Below, one piece after another: positions 23,754-32,555 of a stretch of 58,630 bases of DNA (position 1 is its first letter; every line of letters begins with the position of its first letter). The DNA is from an uncultured Oscillospiraceae bacterium (GTDB taxonomy: Bacteria > Bacillota > Clostridia > Oscillospirales > Ruminococcaceae). The notes beneath the pieces were generated by a model. The model saw nothing but the letters and a program-made list of their open reading frames with translations, was not told where the DNA came from and did not search any database. The stretch is from the NCBI GenBank assembly GCA_934444765.1, contig CAKSDC010000014.1:1-58630 (forward strand), in the 5' to 3' direction. The translations under genes and the position numbers were made by a program.

Positions 23754-26372
23754 TTGAAAGTATATAAGGATTGCGAATACTTCTTTGCAGATACTATAAA
23801 CCGATACTATCATATATTAGAGGGTTCTTGTAATGTGTATCTATCTAAGGTTAAAGACGGAAAACCTATAGGAAAGAGGTACTATCTATTTGAACTAAAC
23901 TCTAAAGATATAGTATATCAACTTCCACGCTTACAAGAAGTATCTATATTGATAGTTCCTACTTGTGATACTACTATAGAAGATAGTCTTAATTTGGATT
24001 TGGCTACACTGACCGACAAAAAAGTCTATCTGTTTAGAAGTATGGCTACTTCGATAGGTTGGAGTAAGTCTAAAATAGATAGTTTTATATCCAACTTTAA
24101 TGATGATAGTTTTAACTCTTTTATAGCAGAGTACACTTCTACTGCTAATGATATGATATTAGAGCGTAACACTCAAAGAGTGCTAAACAATAAGCTATCT
24201 TTGGAAAAGGAAAAGTCTACATACTACAAAAGTTTTGATATCCTAAACGATGTACTAAAGAGTAAACGTCAAAAAGAACTATCGTTAAGCAATACCGATA
24301 GTGTAGAAGATAGTCTATTTAAGGCTTGCAAAATGATTACTCGTTACTTAAAGATTAATATAAAAGTTCCACTATACCTTGAAAAGGGACTTACAGTAAC
24401 TAATCCATTAGAAGAAATATCTACTGCTTCCCACTTTAGATTTAGAAAGGTATCTTTAAGTAGTGGTTGGTATAAAAATTCTACTATACCATATTTGGCG
24501 TATCTAAAAGAAGATGACGTTCCAGTAGCGTTAATACCTACACTGTTCGGATACAATATGTACAACCCAGAAAAAAATTCCATAGTTAAAGTCAGTAAGT
24601 CGATAGCTAATACTATAGACTATCAACGTTGTTACGTGTTCTATAGAAATCTACCTTCTAAGAGTGTTACCACTAAAGAGTTGATAAAGTTCTGTTTTGA
24701 GGGGGTTCGTAAAGCAGACCTATTTGGTATGGTATTAGTAGGTGTGATAGGTGGTCTGTTGAGTGCTATAACCCCGTTAATAATAAGTTGGATATTCGAT
24801 AGTGTAATTCCTGACGCTAATGAAGACTTATTGAAGCAGTTAGCCTGTATACTGATAAGTATCACGTGTGTGCAGTATATATTCGAGTTGGTGCGTTCCT
24901 TTGCCGTTATGAGGCTTGAAAACTTTTTTGAAATGGACGTACAGTCTTCATTATGGGATAGGTTGTTAAGTCTGCCGACTACGTTCTTTAAAGACTATTC
25001 CCCAGGTGAACTGGCTAAAAAAGTAGACGGTGTATCTCAGATAAGAGAGGTAGTCTCTGGTAGAGTAGTAAATCAGATACTATCTTCTATATTTGGAGTG
25101 TTCTATATTATAGTAATGTTTTCGATAAGTTCAAGGTTAGCGTTGGTGTGTCTGTTGGTTATACTGTTAATTACTGTGATATCCATACTGTTCGGACTTA
25201 AAGAGATAGCCTACTATAGAGATGCTACTAACCTTTCGGCAGACCTTTCGGGTAGAATGATTTCTTGGCTTAACGGCATAACCAAGATTAGAACCGCAGG
25301 TGCAGAAGGTAGAGTATATAACCTTTGGGCTAAACAGTTTACAAAAATCCGTGACTTAGACGTTAGCAGAACTAAGATACACAACGTATCACAGATATTC
25401 TGTTCGGTAGTTAGTGTAGTAGTTTCTATGTGTATGTATTATTATATAGTCAATAGTACCAACTTACAGTTAGAAACGGGTATGTTCGTAGCGTTCAACA
25501 CTGCTTTAATGGTAGTGCTATCCAACTTTATATCTTTAACTGGTACTATTACAGAGTTGAACTCAGTAGTACCATTATATCGAAACGTTAAACCTATATT
25601 TTCTACCGTTCCAGAGTATGACGAAACTAAAGAGGATATCGGCGAAGTTACAGGCGATATAGAAGTTAGTCACGTATCGTTTAGATACTCCGAACATACT
25701 CCATTAGTGTTAAAGGACGTATCTTTTAGTATCAAGGCAGGTGAACATATAGCTTTGGTGGGAACTTCCGGTAGTGGCAAGAGTACCATGTTAAGGGTTC
25801 TATTGGGTTTTGAAAAGCCTGAAAGCGGTCAAATATACTTCGACGGAAAAGATATATTACAGTATAACATACGCTCTTTAAGAAGACAGTTAGGAGTAGT
25901 ATTACAGACTGGTCAACTACTATCAGGAAGTATATTTGAAAACGTAGTCGGTTCAAGTAATACGCTTACCGTTAAAGACGTAGAAGAGGCTCTTGCACAG
26001 GCAGGAATACTTGAAGAAGTACAGGATATGCCTATGGGTATTCATACTATGGTATCCGATGAGTTTGGAAGTATTTCAGGTGGACAGAAACAACGTATAC
26101 TAATAGCAAGAGCTTTAGTATCTAAACCTAAAGTACTATTCTTTGATGAGGCAACCTCAGCTTTAGACAATAAAACTCAAAAGATAGTTAGTAATAGCAT
26201 CAACAAGCTGAACATTACCAGAGTTACTATCGCTCATAGACTATCCACTATTACCGAATGTGACAGAATTATAGTATTCCACGACGGCAAAATCGTAGAA
26301 GAAGGTACTTATAACGAGCTAATCGACAAAAGAGGGACGTTTTTCAGCATGGCTGAAAGACAGTTAATATAG
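23754..26372 (+). CDS. Second ABC exporter of the NHLM system (no peptidase)
   Basis: 872 residues from a TTG behind GGGGG, 13 bases after the previous stop. The first 310 residues are a soluble domain without a C39 triad, as in NHLM ATP-binding partners. The membrane domain (about 320-600) begins KADLFGMVLVGVIGG. The ATPase part has Walker A GTSGSGKST near 670, signature ISGGQKQR and Walker B VLFFDEA. It probably forms a heterodimer or works alongside the peptidase-bearing exporter. It is the last gene of the four-gene operon; no clear terminator follows, only AT-rich DNA. Confidence 0.9.
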   Translation: MKVYKDCEYFFADTINRYYHILEGSCNVYLSKVKDGKPIGKRYYLFELNSKDIVYQLPRLQEVSILIVPTCDTTIEDSLNLDLATLTDKKVYLFRSMATSIGWSKSKIDSFISNFNDDSFNSFIAEYTSTANDMILERNTQRVLNNKLSLEKEKSTYYKSFDILNDVLKSKRQKELSLSNTDSVEDSLFKACKMITRYLKINIKVPLYLEKGLTVTNPLEEISTASHFRFRKVSLSSGWYKNSTIPYLAYLKEDDVPVALIPTLFGYNMYNPEKNSIVKVSKSIANTIDYQRCYVFYRNLPSKSVTTKELIKFCFEGVRKADLFGMVLVGVIGGLLSAITPLIISWIFDSVIPDANEDLLKQLACILISITCVQYIFELVRSFAVMRLENFFEMDVQSSLWDRLLSLPTTFFKDYSPGELAKKVDGVSQIREVVSGRVVNQILSSIFGVFYIIVMFSISSRLALVCLLVILLITVISILFGLKEIAYYRDATNLSADLSGRMISWLNGITKIRTAGAEGRVYNLWAKQFTKIRDLDVSRTKIHNVSQIFCSVVSVVVSMCMYYYIVNSTNLQLETGMFVAFNTALMVVLSNFISLTGTITELNSVVPLYRNVKPIFSTVPEYDETKEDIGEVTGDIEVSHVSFRYSEHTPLVLKDVSFSIKAGEHIALVGTSGSGKSTMLRVLLGFEKPESGQIYFDGKDILQYNIRSLRRQLGVVLQTGQLLSGSIFENVVGSSNTLTVKDVEEALAQAGILEEVQDMPMGIHTMVSDEFGSISGGQKQRILIARALVSKPKVLFFDEATSALDNKTQKIVSNSINKLNITRVTIAHRLSTITECDRIIVFHDGKIVEEGTYNELIDKRGTFFSMAERQLI

Positions 26373-26466
26373 TAAATATCTGCTATAAATATCCCCTTTA
26401 AAAACAAAGCAAGTTCGGAATATGACTTAAAAAATCAAAAAAGTATCGGAGTTTTTTTATTATTAC

Positions 26467-26495
26467 TTGAAATATTGCCAATGCTGTGTTATAAT
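26467..26495 (+). promoter_or_regulatory. Promoter of gdhA
   Basis: TTGAAA, 17 bases, TATAAT, with TGT before the -10. The start codon is about 50 bases downstream. Confidence 0.8.
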
Positions 26496-26544
26496 ATTAA
26501 CATAAAAATTCTAATGGCTTTAATATTTTTAGGAGGTTATAACA

Positions 26545-27891
26545 ATGGCTATAGAAAATGCATATTTAGCTGGCGTTTTAGAAACTGTTAAAAAAAGAAA
26601 CGCTAATGAACCTGAATTCATTCAAGCAGTAACTGAAGTTCTTGAATGTCTTCAACCAGTAGTAGAAAAGAGACCAGACTTAGTAGAGGCTGGCGTAATC
26701 GACAGATTAGTAGAACCTGAAAGACAGATTATCTTCCGTGTACCTTGGGTAGACGATAATGGTAAGGTTCAAGTAAACAGAGGCTTTAGAGTACAGTACA
26801 ACTCTGCTATAGGTCCATACAAGGGCGGTATTAGACTACACCCATCCGTATACATTGGTATTATTAAGTTCTTAGGTTTCGAACAAGTATTTAAGAACAG
26901 CCTAACTACTCTACCTATGGGTGGCGGTAAAGGTGGTTCCGACTTTGACCCTAAGGGTAAGAGCGACGGAGAAATCATGCGTTTCTGTCAAAGTTTTATG
27001 ACTGAACTTTGCAAGCATATCGGTCCTGACTGCGACGTTCCAGCTGGTGACATCGGTACTGGTGCAAGAGAAATCGGCTTTATGTTTGGTCAATACAAGA
27101 GAATTAGAAACGAATTTACTGGCGTACTAACTGGTAAGGGTCTAACTTATGGTGGTTCTTTAGCAAGAACTGAAGCTACTGGTTACGGTCTATGCTACTT
27201 TACCGACGAAATGCTAAAGGCTAACGGTAAGAGCTTTAAGAATAAGACTGTAGTAATTTCCGGTTCTGGTAACGTTGCTATATATGCTACTCAAAAGGCT
27301 ACTGAACTCGGTGCTAAGGTAGTCGCTCTTTCTGACTCTAACGGTTATATCTTCGATAAGAACGGTATCGACTTAGCTTGCGTTAAGCAAATTAAGGAAG
27401 TTGAAAGAAAGAGAATTAAAGAATACGTTAATACTCACCCAGAAGCTGAATATCATGAAGGTTGCTCTGGTATTTGGGCTATCCCTTGTGACATCGCTCT
27501 ACCTTGTGCTACTCAAAATGAAATCAACAAGGAAAGTGCTGAACTATTAGTAAACAACCACTGCTTCGCAGTAGCTGAAGGTGCTAATATGCCATCTACT
27601 CCTGAAGCCATTGAAGTATTCTTAAAGAATGGTATCCTATTTGGACCTGCTAAGGCTGCTAACGCTGGTGGTGTTGCTACTTCTGGTCTTGAAATGAGCC
27701 AAAACAGTGAACGTCTATCTTGGACTTTTGAAGAAGTAGACGGTAAGCTACACAACATTATGAAGAATATCTTTAAGTCTTGTGATGAAGCTGCTAAGGA
27801 ATACGGTCTTGAAGGTAACTACATGGCTGGTGCTAACATTGCAGGTTTCTTAAAGGTTGCAGAAGCTATGAAGGCTCAAGGTTGCGTATAA
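26545..27891 (+). CDS. gdhA: Glutamate dehydrogenase (probably NADP-type)
   Basis: 448 residues, the usual length for the hexameric enzyme. It interconverts 2-oxoglutarate plus ammonia and glutamate. Family marks are GPYKGGIRLHP, the active-site lysine in LPMGGGKGGSDFDPKGK, PAGDIGTGAREIGFM, and the dinucleotide-binding SGSGNVAIYA near 237. AGGAGG lies ahead of the ATG. Codon use is biased to AAG/GGT and CTA, as expected for a highly expressed gene. It is a single-gene unit with its own promoter and terminator. Confidence 0.96.
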   Translation: MAIENAYLAGVLETVKKRNANEPEFIQAVTEVLECLQPVVEKRPDLVEAGVIDRLVEPERQIIFRVPWVDDNGKVQVNRGFRVQYNSAIGPYKGGIRLHPSVYIGIIKFLGFEQVFKNSLTTLPMGGGKGGSDFDPKGKSDGEIMRFCQSFMTELCKHIGPDCDVPAGDIGTGAREIGFMFGQYKRIRNEFTGVLTGKGLTYGGSLARTEATGYGLCYFTDEMLKANGKSFKNKTVVISGSGNVAIYATQKATELGAKVVALSDSNGYIFDKNGIDLACVKQIKEVERKRIKEYVNTHPEAEYHEGCSGIWAIPCDIALPCATQNEINKESAELLVNNHCFAVAEGANMPSTPEAIEVFLKNGILFGPAKAANAGGVATSGLEMSQNSERLSWTFEEVDGKLHNIMKNIFKSCDEAAKEYGLEGNYMAGANIAGFLKVAEAMKAQGCV

Positions 27892-27935
27892 TATAGATAT
27901 TCTATAGATACTACATCTTAATATTGATATACAAG

Positions 27936-27970
27936 GAGTTCTATGTACTGTGTGCATGGAACTCTTTTTT
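27936..27970 (+). terminator. Terminator of gdhA
   Basis: A ten-base stem (27936-27945 with 27955-27964, one G-T pair) followed by six T. Confidence 0.85.
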
Positions 27971-27975
27971 GTAGT

Positions 27976-28004
27976 TTGACTTTGCATACTTAGTATGTTA
28001 TAAT
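27976..28004 (+). promoter_or_regulatory. Promoter of the ECF transporter operon
   Basis: TTGACT, 17 bases, TATAAT. It starts six bases past the gdhA terminator. No riboswitch is visible between it and the first gene. Confidence 0.8.
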
Positions 28005-28032
28005 ACGGGAGTATCATATTTTTGGAGTGTGT

Positions 28033-28899
28033 ATGTGTATGAAGTCGGTTTTGTTTGAACGGTATAATCCTATAGTACCTACGTTGTACTATATATCGGT
28101 AGTGTTGATAGTTTCGTTGAACTTGCACCCATTCACGTTGATAGCCTCTTTAGTGGGTGCTGTGTGTTGTGGTGTTCTGGCGTGTAGAAGAGATATCTTA
28201 AAGTATGCTATAGGAGGTATTCCTTTTGTACTGATAGTAGCTATAATAAATGTGGCTACTAATCATCGTGGAGAAACTATACTGTTCTATCTGAATAGTA
28301 ACCCTATAACGTTGCAGTCCATAGTGTACGGTTTGGTGTTAGGAACGCTATACTTGACTATTATACTATGGTGTCTATCTATGAGTAGAGTATTAACTTC
28401 GGATAGACTATTGGTGGTTACTGGATACTTTTCCCCAGAAGTCTCTTTGGTGATATCTATGGCCATGAGGTTCATTCCAAAGTACAAGGCTAAACTGAAT
28501 GAGATATTCTACGCTCAAAAGTGCATGGGAAACGGTTTAGATACTGCTAACATATTAAAAAAAGTTACCATATCGGTGAACTGTATCTCTATACTTATAA
28601 CTTGGGCTTTAGAAAACGCTCTTGAAACTGCCGATAGTATGAAGTGTCGTGGATTTGGTAGCAATCCACACAGAACGGCATATCACCCTATAAGGTTCAA
28701 GCGTTTAGACGTTATCTTATTAGTTGTTATAGTGCTGTTAGACGTTGTAATCATATCCACTTATAGTAGCGTTAAGTATTCTTATGATACCCACATCTAC
28801 GTGAGCATGAACCCTAAAGTATATATATTCACTATAGCTTATGGGATACTATGTATACTACCCACGATATTAACTATAAAGGAGTTCCAAAAATGGTAG
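28033..28899 (+). CDS. Energy-coupling factor transporter transmembrane protein (EcfT)
   Basis: 288 residues from the ATG at 28033 (five bases after TTTGGAG); GTG 28027 overlaps the site and ATG 28039 is a fair alternative. It has four or five membrane segments and the cytoplasmic coupling region EIFYAQKCMGNGLD, then ADSMKCRGFGSNPHRT, with the Arg-Gly motif that contacts the ATPases. It would link the S component to the ATPase pair for vitamin uptake. It overlaps the next gene by seven bases. Confidence 0.85.
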   Translation: MCMKSVLFERYNPIVPTLYYISVVLIVSLNLHPFTLIASLVGAVCCGVLACRRDILKYAIGGIPFVLIVAIINVATNHRGETILFYLNSNPITLQSIVYGLVLGTLYLTIILWCLSMSRVLTSDRLLVVTGYFSPEVSLVISMAMRFIPKYKAKLNEIFYAQKCMGNGLDTANILKKVTISVNCISILITWALENALETADSMKCRGFGSNPHRTAYHPIRFKRLDVILLVVIVLLDVVIISTYSSVKYSYDTHIYVSMNPKVYIFTIAYGILCILPTILTIKEFQKW

Positions 28900-30458
28900 A
28901 GTATTTAGACTATTCGTTTAGTTATCCTAATGGAAAGCAAGTATTACACAACGTCAACTTGAATATATCTACTGGCGACTTTGTGGTGCTATTTGGAAGT
29001 TCAGGTTGTGGAAAAACCACTCTAATTAAGCAACTGCTTAGTATAGCTCCTAATGGTAGTAGTACGGGTAGTGTATTGATAGACGGTGTATCTTGTGATA
29101 GCGTACCTATAAACAAGGTAGGTTACGTATCACAGAGTATAGAAAATCAAATAGTCACTGATAAAGTTTGGCATGAATTGGCTTTCGGCTTGGAAAGTAT
29201 GGGTGTACCTTCTAATATTATACGCTCTAAAGTTATGGAAACTGCTACCTACTTCGGAATAGATACTTGGTATGATAAGTCTATTAACGAACTGTCTGGT
29301 GGACAACGACAGATATTAATGGTAGCTTCTATTATGGTTACCAATCCTGAAATTTTAATATTAGATGAACCTACCTCTCAGTTAGACGCAGTATCCATTA
29401 ACGAACTTATGTCCATGCTTGAACGTATAAATAAAGACTTAGGCGTAACTATAATAGTAATAGAACACTCTTTAGACTATGTATTTTCTTATGCTAATAG
29501 GTTAGTATATATTCAAGATGGTGTTATACTTCATAGTGGTTCTAAGTTGGATACTCTGAACTTTAAAGAGGCTATTCCATATCTACCACCTTATATTAAA
29601 GTGGCCTACTTTCAAAGATATCCTAATGACGCTATATACGTTTCTAACTTTAGAAGAGAATTTTTAAAACGTGACTATCCTAAACTATCTTGTAACGGTT
29701 ACACTCCACCTGATAAAGATAGACTATCTATACAGATTAAAAGTCTATACTATAAGTACTCTAAAGAGGGTGACTATGCACTAAACGGTATAGACTTAAA
29801 GTTGTACTCTAATCAGATTACCAGTATTATAGGTCCTAACGGTTCGGGAAAGTCTACTTTAACGTCTTTAATAGTAGGTGCTTTAAAGTCTAAGTATGGC
29901 AAGGTTAAAGTCTTAGATACTATATGTTGTCTACCTCAAGACGTTCAAACGGTATTCTGCAAGAGTACGGTATATCAAGACCTACTATCTACTAAGTTGA
30001 ACGGCATAGACTTAGAAAGTTCAGTAGTTACTGATATATTAGATAGGTTCGGTTTGCTACACTTAAAAGACTGTCACCCATACGACCTTTCAGGTGGTGA
30101 ACAGCAGATGCTTGGAATAGCTAAAGTTTTGCTATTAGATACTAATATATTAGTCTTAGATGAACCTACCAAATGTTTGGACGTGTTCAAAAAGGCTATC
30201 CTTAAAGAAGTATTAGTCGAATTGGCTAACCATGGCAAGACCGTAATATTAATCTCCCACGATTTGGACTACGTTTGTGAAGTATCTAACCGACTAATAG
30301 TAATGTTCAAAGGTGAGGTGGTTTCCGACGGTTCACCTAAAGAGTTGCTATCGGCTAATAGATACTTTACTACCTCTATAGGTAGGGTATTGGGTTCTAA
30401 TAATAGGGGATATCTTATAAGTAAAGACTTTGATACTAAGGGGTGCTTATCATGTTGA
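28893..30458 (+). CDS. Fused energy-coupling factor ATPase (two ABC domains)
   Basis: 521 residues from the ATG at 28893, with AAAGGAG upstream and inside the end of the EcfT gene. Two full ATP-binding domains lie in one chain. The first has Walker A GSSGCGKTT, signature LSGGQRQ and Walker B ILILDEPTS. The second has GPNGSGKST, LSGGEQQM and ILVLDEPTK. Group II ECF systems usually have two separate ATPases; the fused YkoD-like form is a known variant. It powers the transporter from the cytoplasmic face. Confidence 0.92.
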   Translation: MVEYLDYSFSYPNGKQVLHNVNLNISTGDFVVLFGSSGCGKTTLIKQLLSIAPNGSSTGSVLIDGVSCDSVPINKVGYVSQSIENQIVTDKVWHELAFGLESMGVPSNIIRSKVMETATYFGIDTWYDKSINELSGGQRQILMVASIMVTNPEILILDEPTSQLDAVSINELMSMLERINKDLGVTIIVIEHSLDYVFSYANRLVYIQDGVILHSGSKLDTLNFKEAIPYLPPYIKVAYFQRYPNDAIYVSNFRREFLKRDYPKLSCNGYTPPDKDRLSIQIKSLYYKYSKEGDYALNGIDLKLYSNQITSIIGPNGSGKSTLTSLIVGALKSKYGKVKVLDTICCLPQDVQTVFCKSTVYQDLLSTKLNGIDLESSVVTDILDRFGLLHLKDCHPYDLSGGEQQMLGIAKVLLLDTNILVLDEPTKCLDVFKKAILKEVLVELANHGKTVILISHDLDYVCEVSNRLIVMFKGEVVSDGSPKELLSANRYFTTSIGRVLGSNNRGYLISKDFDTKGCLSC

Positions 30459-31111
30459 TTACTATACTACTTATGGTGATATCTATAACTATCGGTGTAG
30501 TTACAGGAGAACGTCACTATTATATAGTGAGTATCTTGTTGATGATGTTGTCTATTGGCTTGTTGGTCAAATCTGTGGGTAGAAAACTAAAGGTTAGAGA
30601 AGTAGTATTAATATCTTCTTTGACGGCTATAGCAGTAGTAGGAAGAGTAGCGTTCTATTGGTTGCCACAGTTCAAGCCAGTAACGGCTATAGTGATAGTT
30701 TCAGCGGTAGCTTTGGGTTCGGAAGGTGGAATGTTAGTAGGTATGCTTTCAGCATTTATTTCAAACTTTGTACTTTCACAAGGACCTTGGACACCTTTTC
30801 AGATGTTCGCATGGGGACTTATCGGTTTAATCACTGGTAGACTGTTCTTTAATAGACCACTTAATAAGTACGTCTTAATGGTATATGGATTTATAGTTAC
30901 TATGATAGTCTATGGTGGAATATTGAACCTATCTTCCGCATTGACTTACGGTTCAGTGTTGAACTTTAAGACTATACTGTCTTATTACGCTACAGGAGTA
31001 CCTTTCGATTTGGTACACGCTATATCCACGGCGATATTCTTGTACTGTATTACTAATCCACTTATGGAAAAACTGCAACGCATTAGAGTTAAGTTTGGAA
31101 TGCTACAGTAG
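30452..31111 (+). CDS. ECF transporter S component, substrate unknown
   Basis: 219 residues from the ATG at 30452, nine bases after AAGGGG and overlapping the ATPase gene by seven bases; the GTG at 30443 abuts the ribosome site. It has about six to seven hydrophobic segments. The LSQGPWTPFQMFAWGLIGLITGRLF stretch, here split by helix ends, is typical of ECF_trnsprt family S components. The dedicated T and A genes and the absence of an upstream riboswitch leave the vitamin unidentified. Confidence 0.8.
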   Translation: MLITILLMVISITIGVVTGERHYYIVSILLMMLSIGLLVKSVGRKLKVREVVLISSLTAIAVVGRVAFYWLPQFKPVTAIVIVSAVALGSEGGMLVGMLSAFISNFVLSQGPWTPFQMFAWGLIGLITGRLFFNRPLNKYVLMVYGFIVTMIVYGGILNLSSALTYGSVLNFKTILSYYATGVPFDLVHAISTAIFLYCITNPLMEKLQRIRVKFGMLQ

Positions 31112-31120
31112 ATAAAAAAT

Positions 31121-31144
31121 AAGCCACTCTATCGTGAGTGGCTT
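31121..31144. terminator. Bidirectional terminator between ECF operon and LOR gene
   Basis: A nine-base stem AAGCCACTC (31121-31129) with 31136-31144. The A-run on the left gives a T-run for the minus-strand gene. Confidence 0.8.
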
Positions 31145-31164
31145 GTACTATTGTATGTAACCTA

Positions 31165-31644
31165 TTAAGAACGCTTACTATGAAAGGCTTCATCTAAGAT
31201 GATAGTTAGTACTACTACTAATAGTTCATCTGCTGGGTTTTGTACACTAATTTGATAGGTATCACCTATAGCCACTAACTTCTTTTTAACTGTAGCGTAT
31301 ACGTTCTTGCTTGCGTCGGTAAACTTGAAGTTTAGACCAAGAGCGTCACCGTCTAACTTCCAACCACGAGCGTCATAGTTCATATCTTTGGTGATAGCTG
31401 GGAACTTCTTCTTGATAGTACCTGCTGGTTGACCGTTAATAGTGATGTCATAAGTCTTAACGGCGTTTAGTACTTTTTGGTCTATAAGAGCTATGTTGTT
31501 TCCGTTAGCATCGAATACGTTGAAATCAGCACCTGCTGCTATAACCTTCTTTTTAGCGGTATACTTTAGTACACCATTGCATTTGATTTCATAGCTTTCT
31601 AATAGTGAAACCACTTTTTGATGCATTTCTAATTCTACTGACAT
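31165..31644 (-). CDS. LURP-one-related (YxjI-like) protein
   Basis: 159 residues matching the bacterial LOR/tubby-like fold: repeated beta strands in pairs such as VFDANGNNIALIDQKV, TYDITINGQPAGTIKKKFPAITKDMNYDARGWKLDGD and VYATVKKKLVAIGDTYQISV, ending in a hydrophobic helix (LLVVVLTIILDEAF). No signal peptide is seen. The cellular function of bacterial members is not established. It has its own promoter and a shared terminator. Confidence 0.85.
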   Translation of the reverse strand: MSVELEMHQKVVSLLESYEIKCNGVLKYTAKKKVIAAGADFNVFDANGNNIALIDQKVLNAVKTYDITINGQPAGTIKKKFPAITKDMNYDARGWKLDGDALGLNFKFTDASKNVYATVKKKLVAIGDTYQISVQNPADELLVVVLTIILDEAFHSKRS

Positions 31645-31693
31645 ATTAATTCCTCCAATATAAGTATTTTAGTTCAAAAAATATATTGGATAT

Positions 31694-31722
31694 ATTGTAT
31701 CATATATGGAACTTAATGTCAA
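31694..31722 (-). promoter_or_regulatory. Promoter of the LOR gene
   Basis: TTGACA, 17 bases, TACAAT on the minus strand, about 50 bases before the start codon. Confidence 0.75.
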
Positions 31723-31754
31723 GGGGTTTTGAAAAAGTCTGGAAATATTTCCGT

Positions 31755-31809
31755 TTAACATAGATTTAATATTAAGATGGTTTTCCTTTTAACAATAACG
31801 TGTTATAAT
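31755..31809 (+). promoter_or_regulatory. Pho-box promoter of phoP-phoR
   Basis: TTAACA at 31755, TTAATA at 31766 (11 bases on) and TTAACA at 31789 (23 bases on) precede an extended -10 TGTTATAAT ending at 31809, with no good -35. This is the direct-repeat pattern bound by PhoP-type regulators, so the regulator probably controls itself. Confidence 0.7.
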
Positions 31810-31853
31810 ATATAGTACAATAATTCTAACTAATCCTTAAAGGAGGAATTTTT

Positions 31854-32555
31854 TTGAAAATATATATGCTTGAAGACGACGAGATTATTAGAAACTTTGT
31901 AATATACGCTCTAAAACAACAACCTGACTTTGAGGCTGTAGGCTTTGAACTTCCTTCGGAATTTAAAAAAGCCGTTAAAAAAGAAGTTCCTGATATTATA
32001 CTATTGGATATTATGCTACCAGAAGAAGACGGACTTTCAGTACTAAAGCAACTCCGTGAAAATTCGGATACCAAACTTACACCTATCATCATGCTAACCG
32101 CTAAAAATACAGGCTACGATAAAATATTGGGTCTTGATAGCGGTGCAGACGACTATATAGCTAAACCTTTTGAAGTTATGGAGGTAATAGCAAGAGTTAA
32201 GGCTTGGGCAAGACGTTTAAAAAATTCCAGTGCCGATACTGGTATAACTTCCGACCATTATGAATATAAGATTGAAGGTCTATACTTATGCCCTGCTACT
32301 CATATTATCAAAGTAGACGGCGTTGAAATTACTCTTACTCTTAAAGAGTTTGAAATACTATGTCTATTAATTCAAAATAAAAATATGGTTCTTAGTAGAG
32401 AAAAACTATTCAATCAAGTATGGGGTTACGATATAGAACGTGAAAATAGAACTTTAGACGTTCATATTCGTACGCTTAGAGTTAAACTCGGTAAGTATGG
32501 CGACTTGATAGAAACCGTTAGAGGCATTGGCTACAAAATGAGGGATAACCTATGA
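31854..32555 (+). CDS. phoP: Phosphate-starvation response regulator (OmpR family)
   Basis: 233 residues from a TTG preceded by AGGAGG. The receiver domain (1-120) has the acidic pair EDD, the phosphorylated Asp52 in IILLDIMLP, Thr in MLTA and Lys in AKPFE. The C-terminal winged helix (about 135-233) has EFEILCLLIQN and the recognition stretch RTLDVHIRTLRVKLG. The kinase gene overlaps by four bases. Position next to the pst genes and Pho boxes ahead of this gene identify it as PhoP/PhoB. Confidence 0.92.
   Translation: MKIYMLEDDEIIRNFVIYALKQQPDFEAVGFELPSEFKKAVKKEVPDIILLDIMLPEEDGLSVLKQLRENSDTKLTPIIMLTAKNTGYDKILGLDSGADDYIAKPFEVMEVIARVKAWARRLKNSSADTGITSDHYEYKIEGLYLCPATHIIKVDGVEITLTLKEFEILCLLIQNKNMVLSREKLFNQVWGYDIERENRTLDVHIRTLRVKLGKYGDLIETVRGIGYKMRDNL

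Noticed and set aside
26373..26466. Terminator after the export operon
   Set aside because: Only short imperfect pairings precede the T-run near 26451; no convincing stem.
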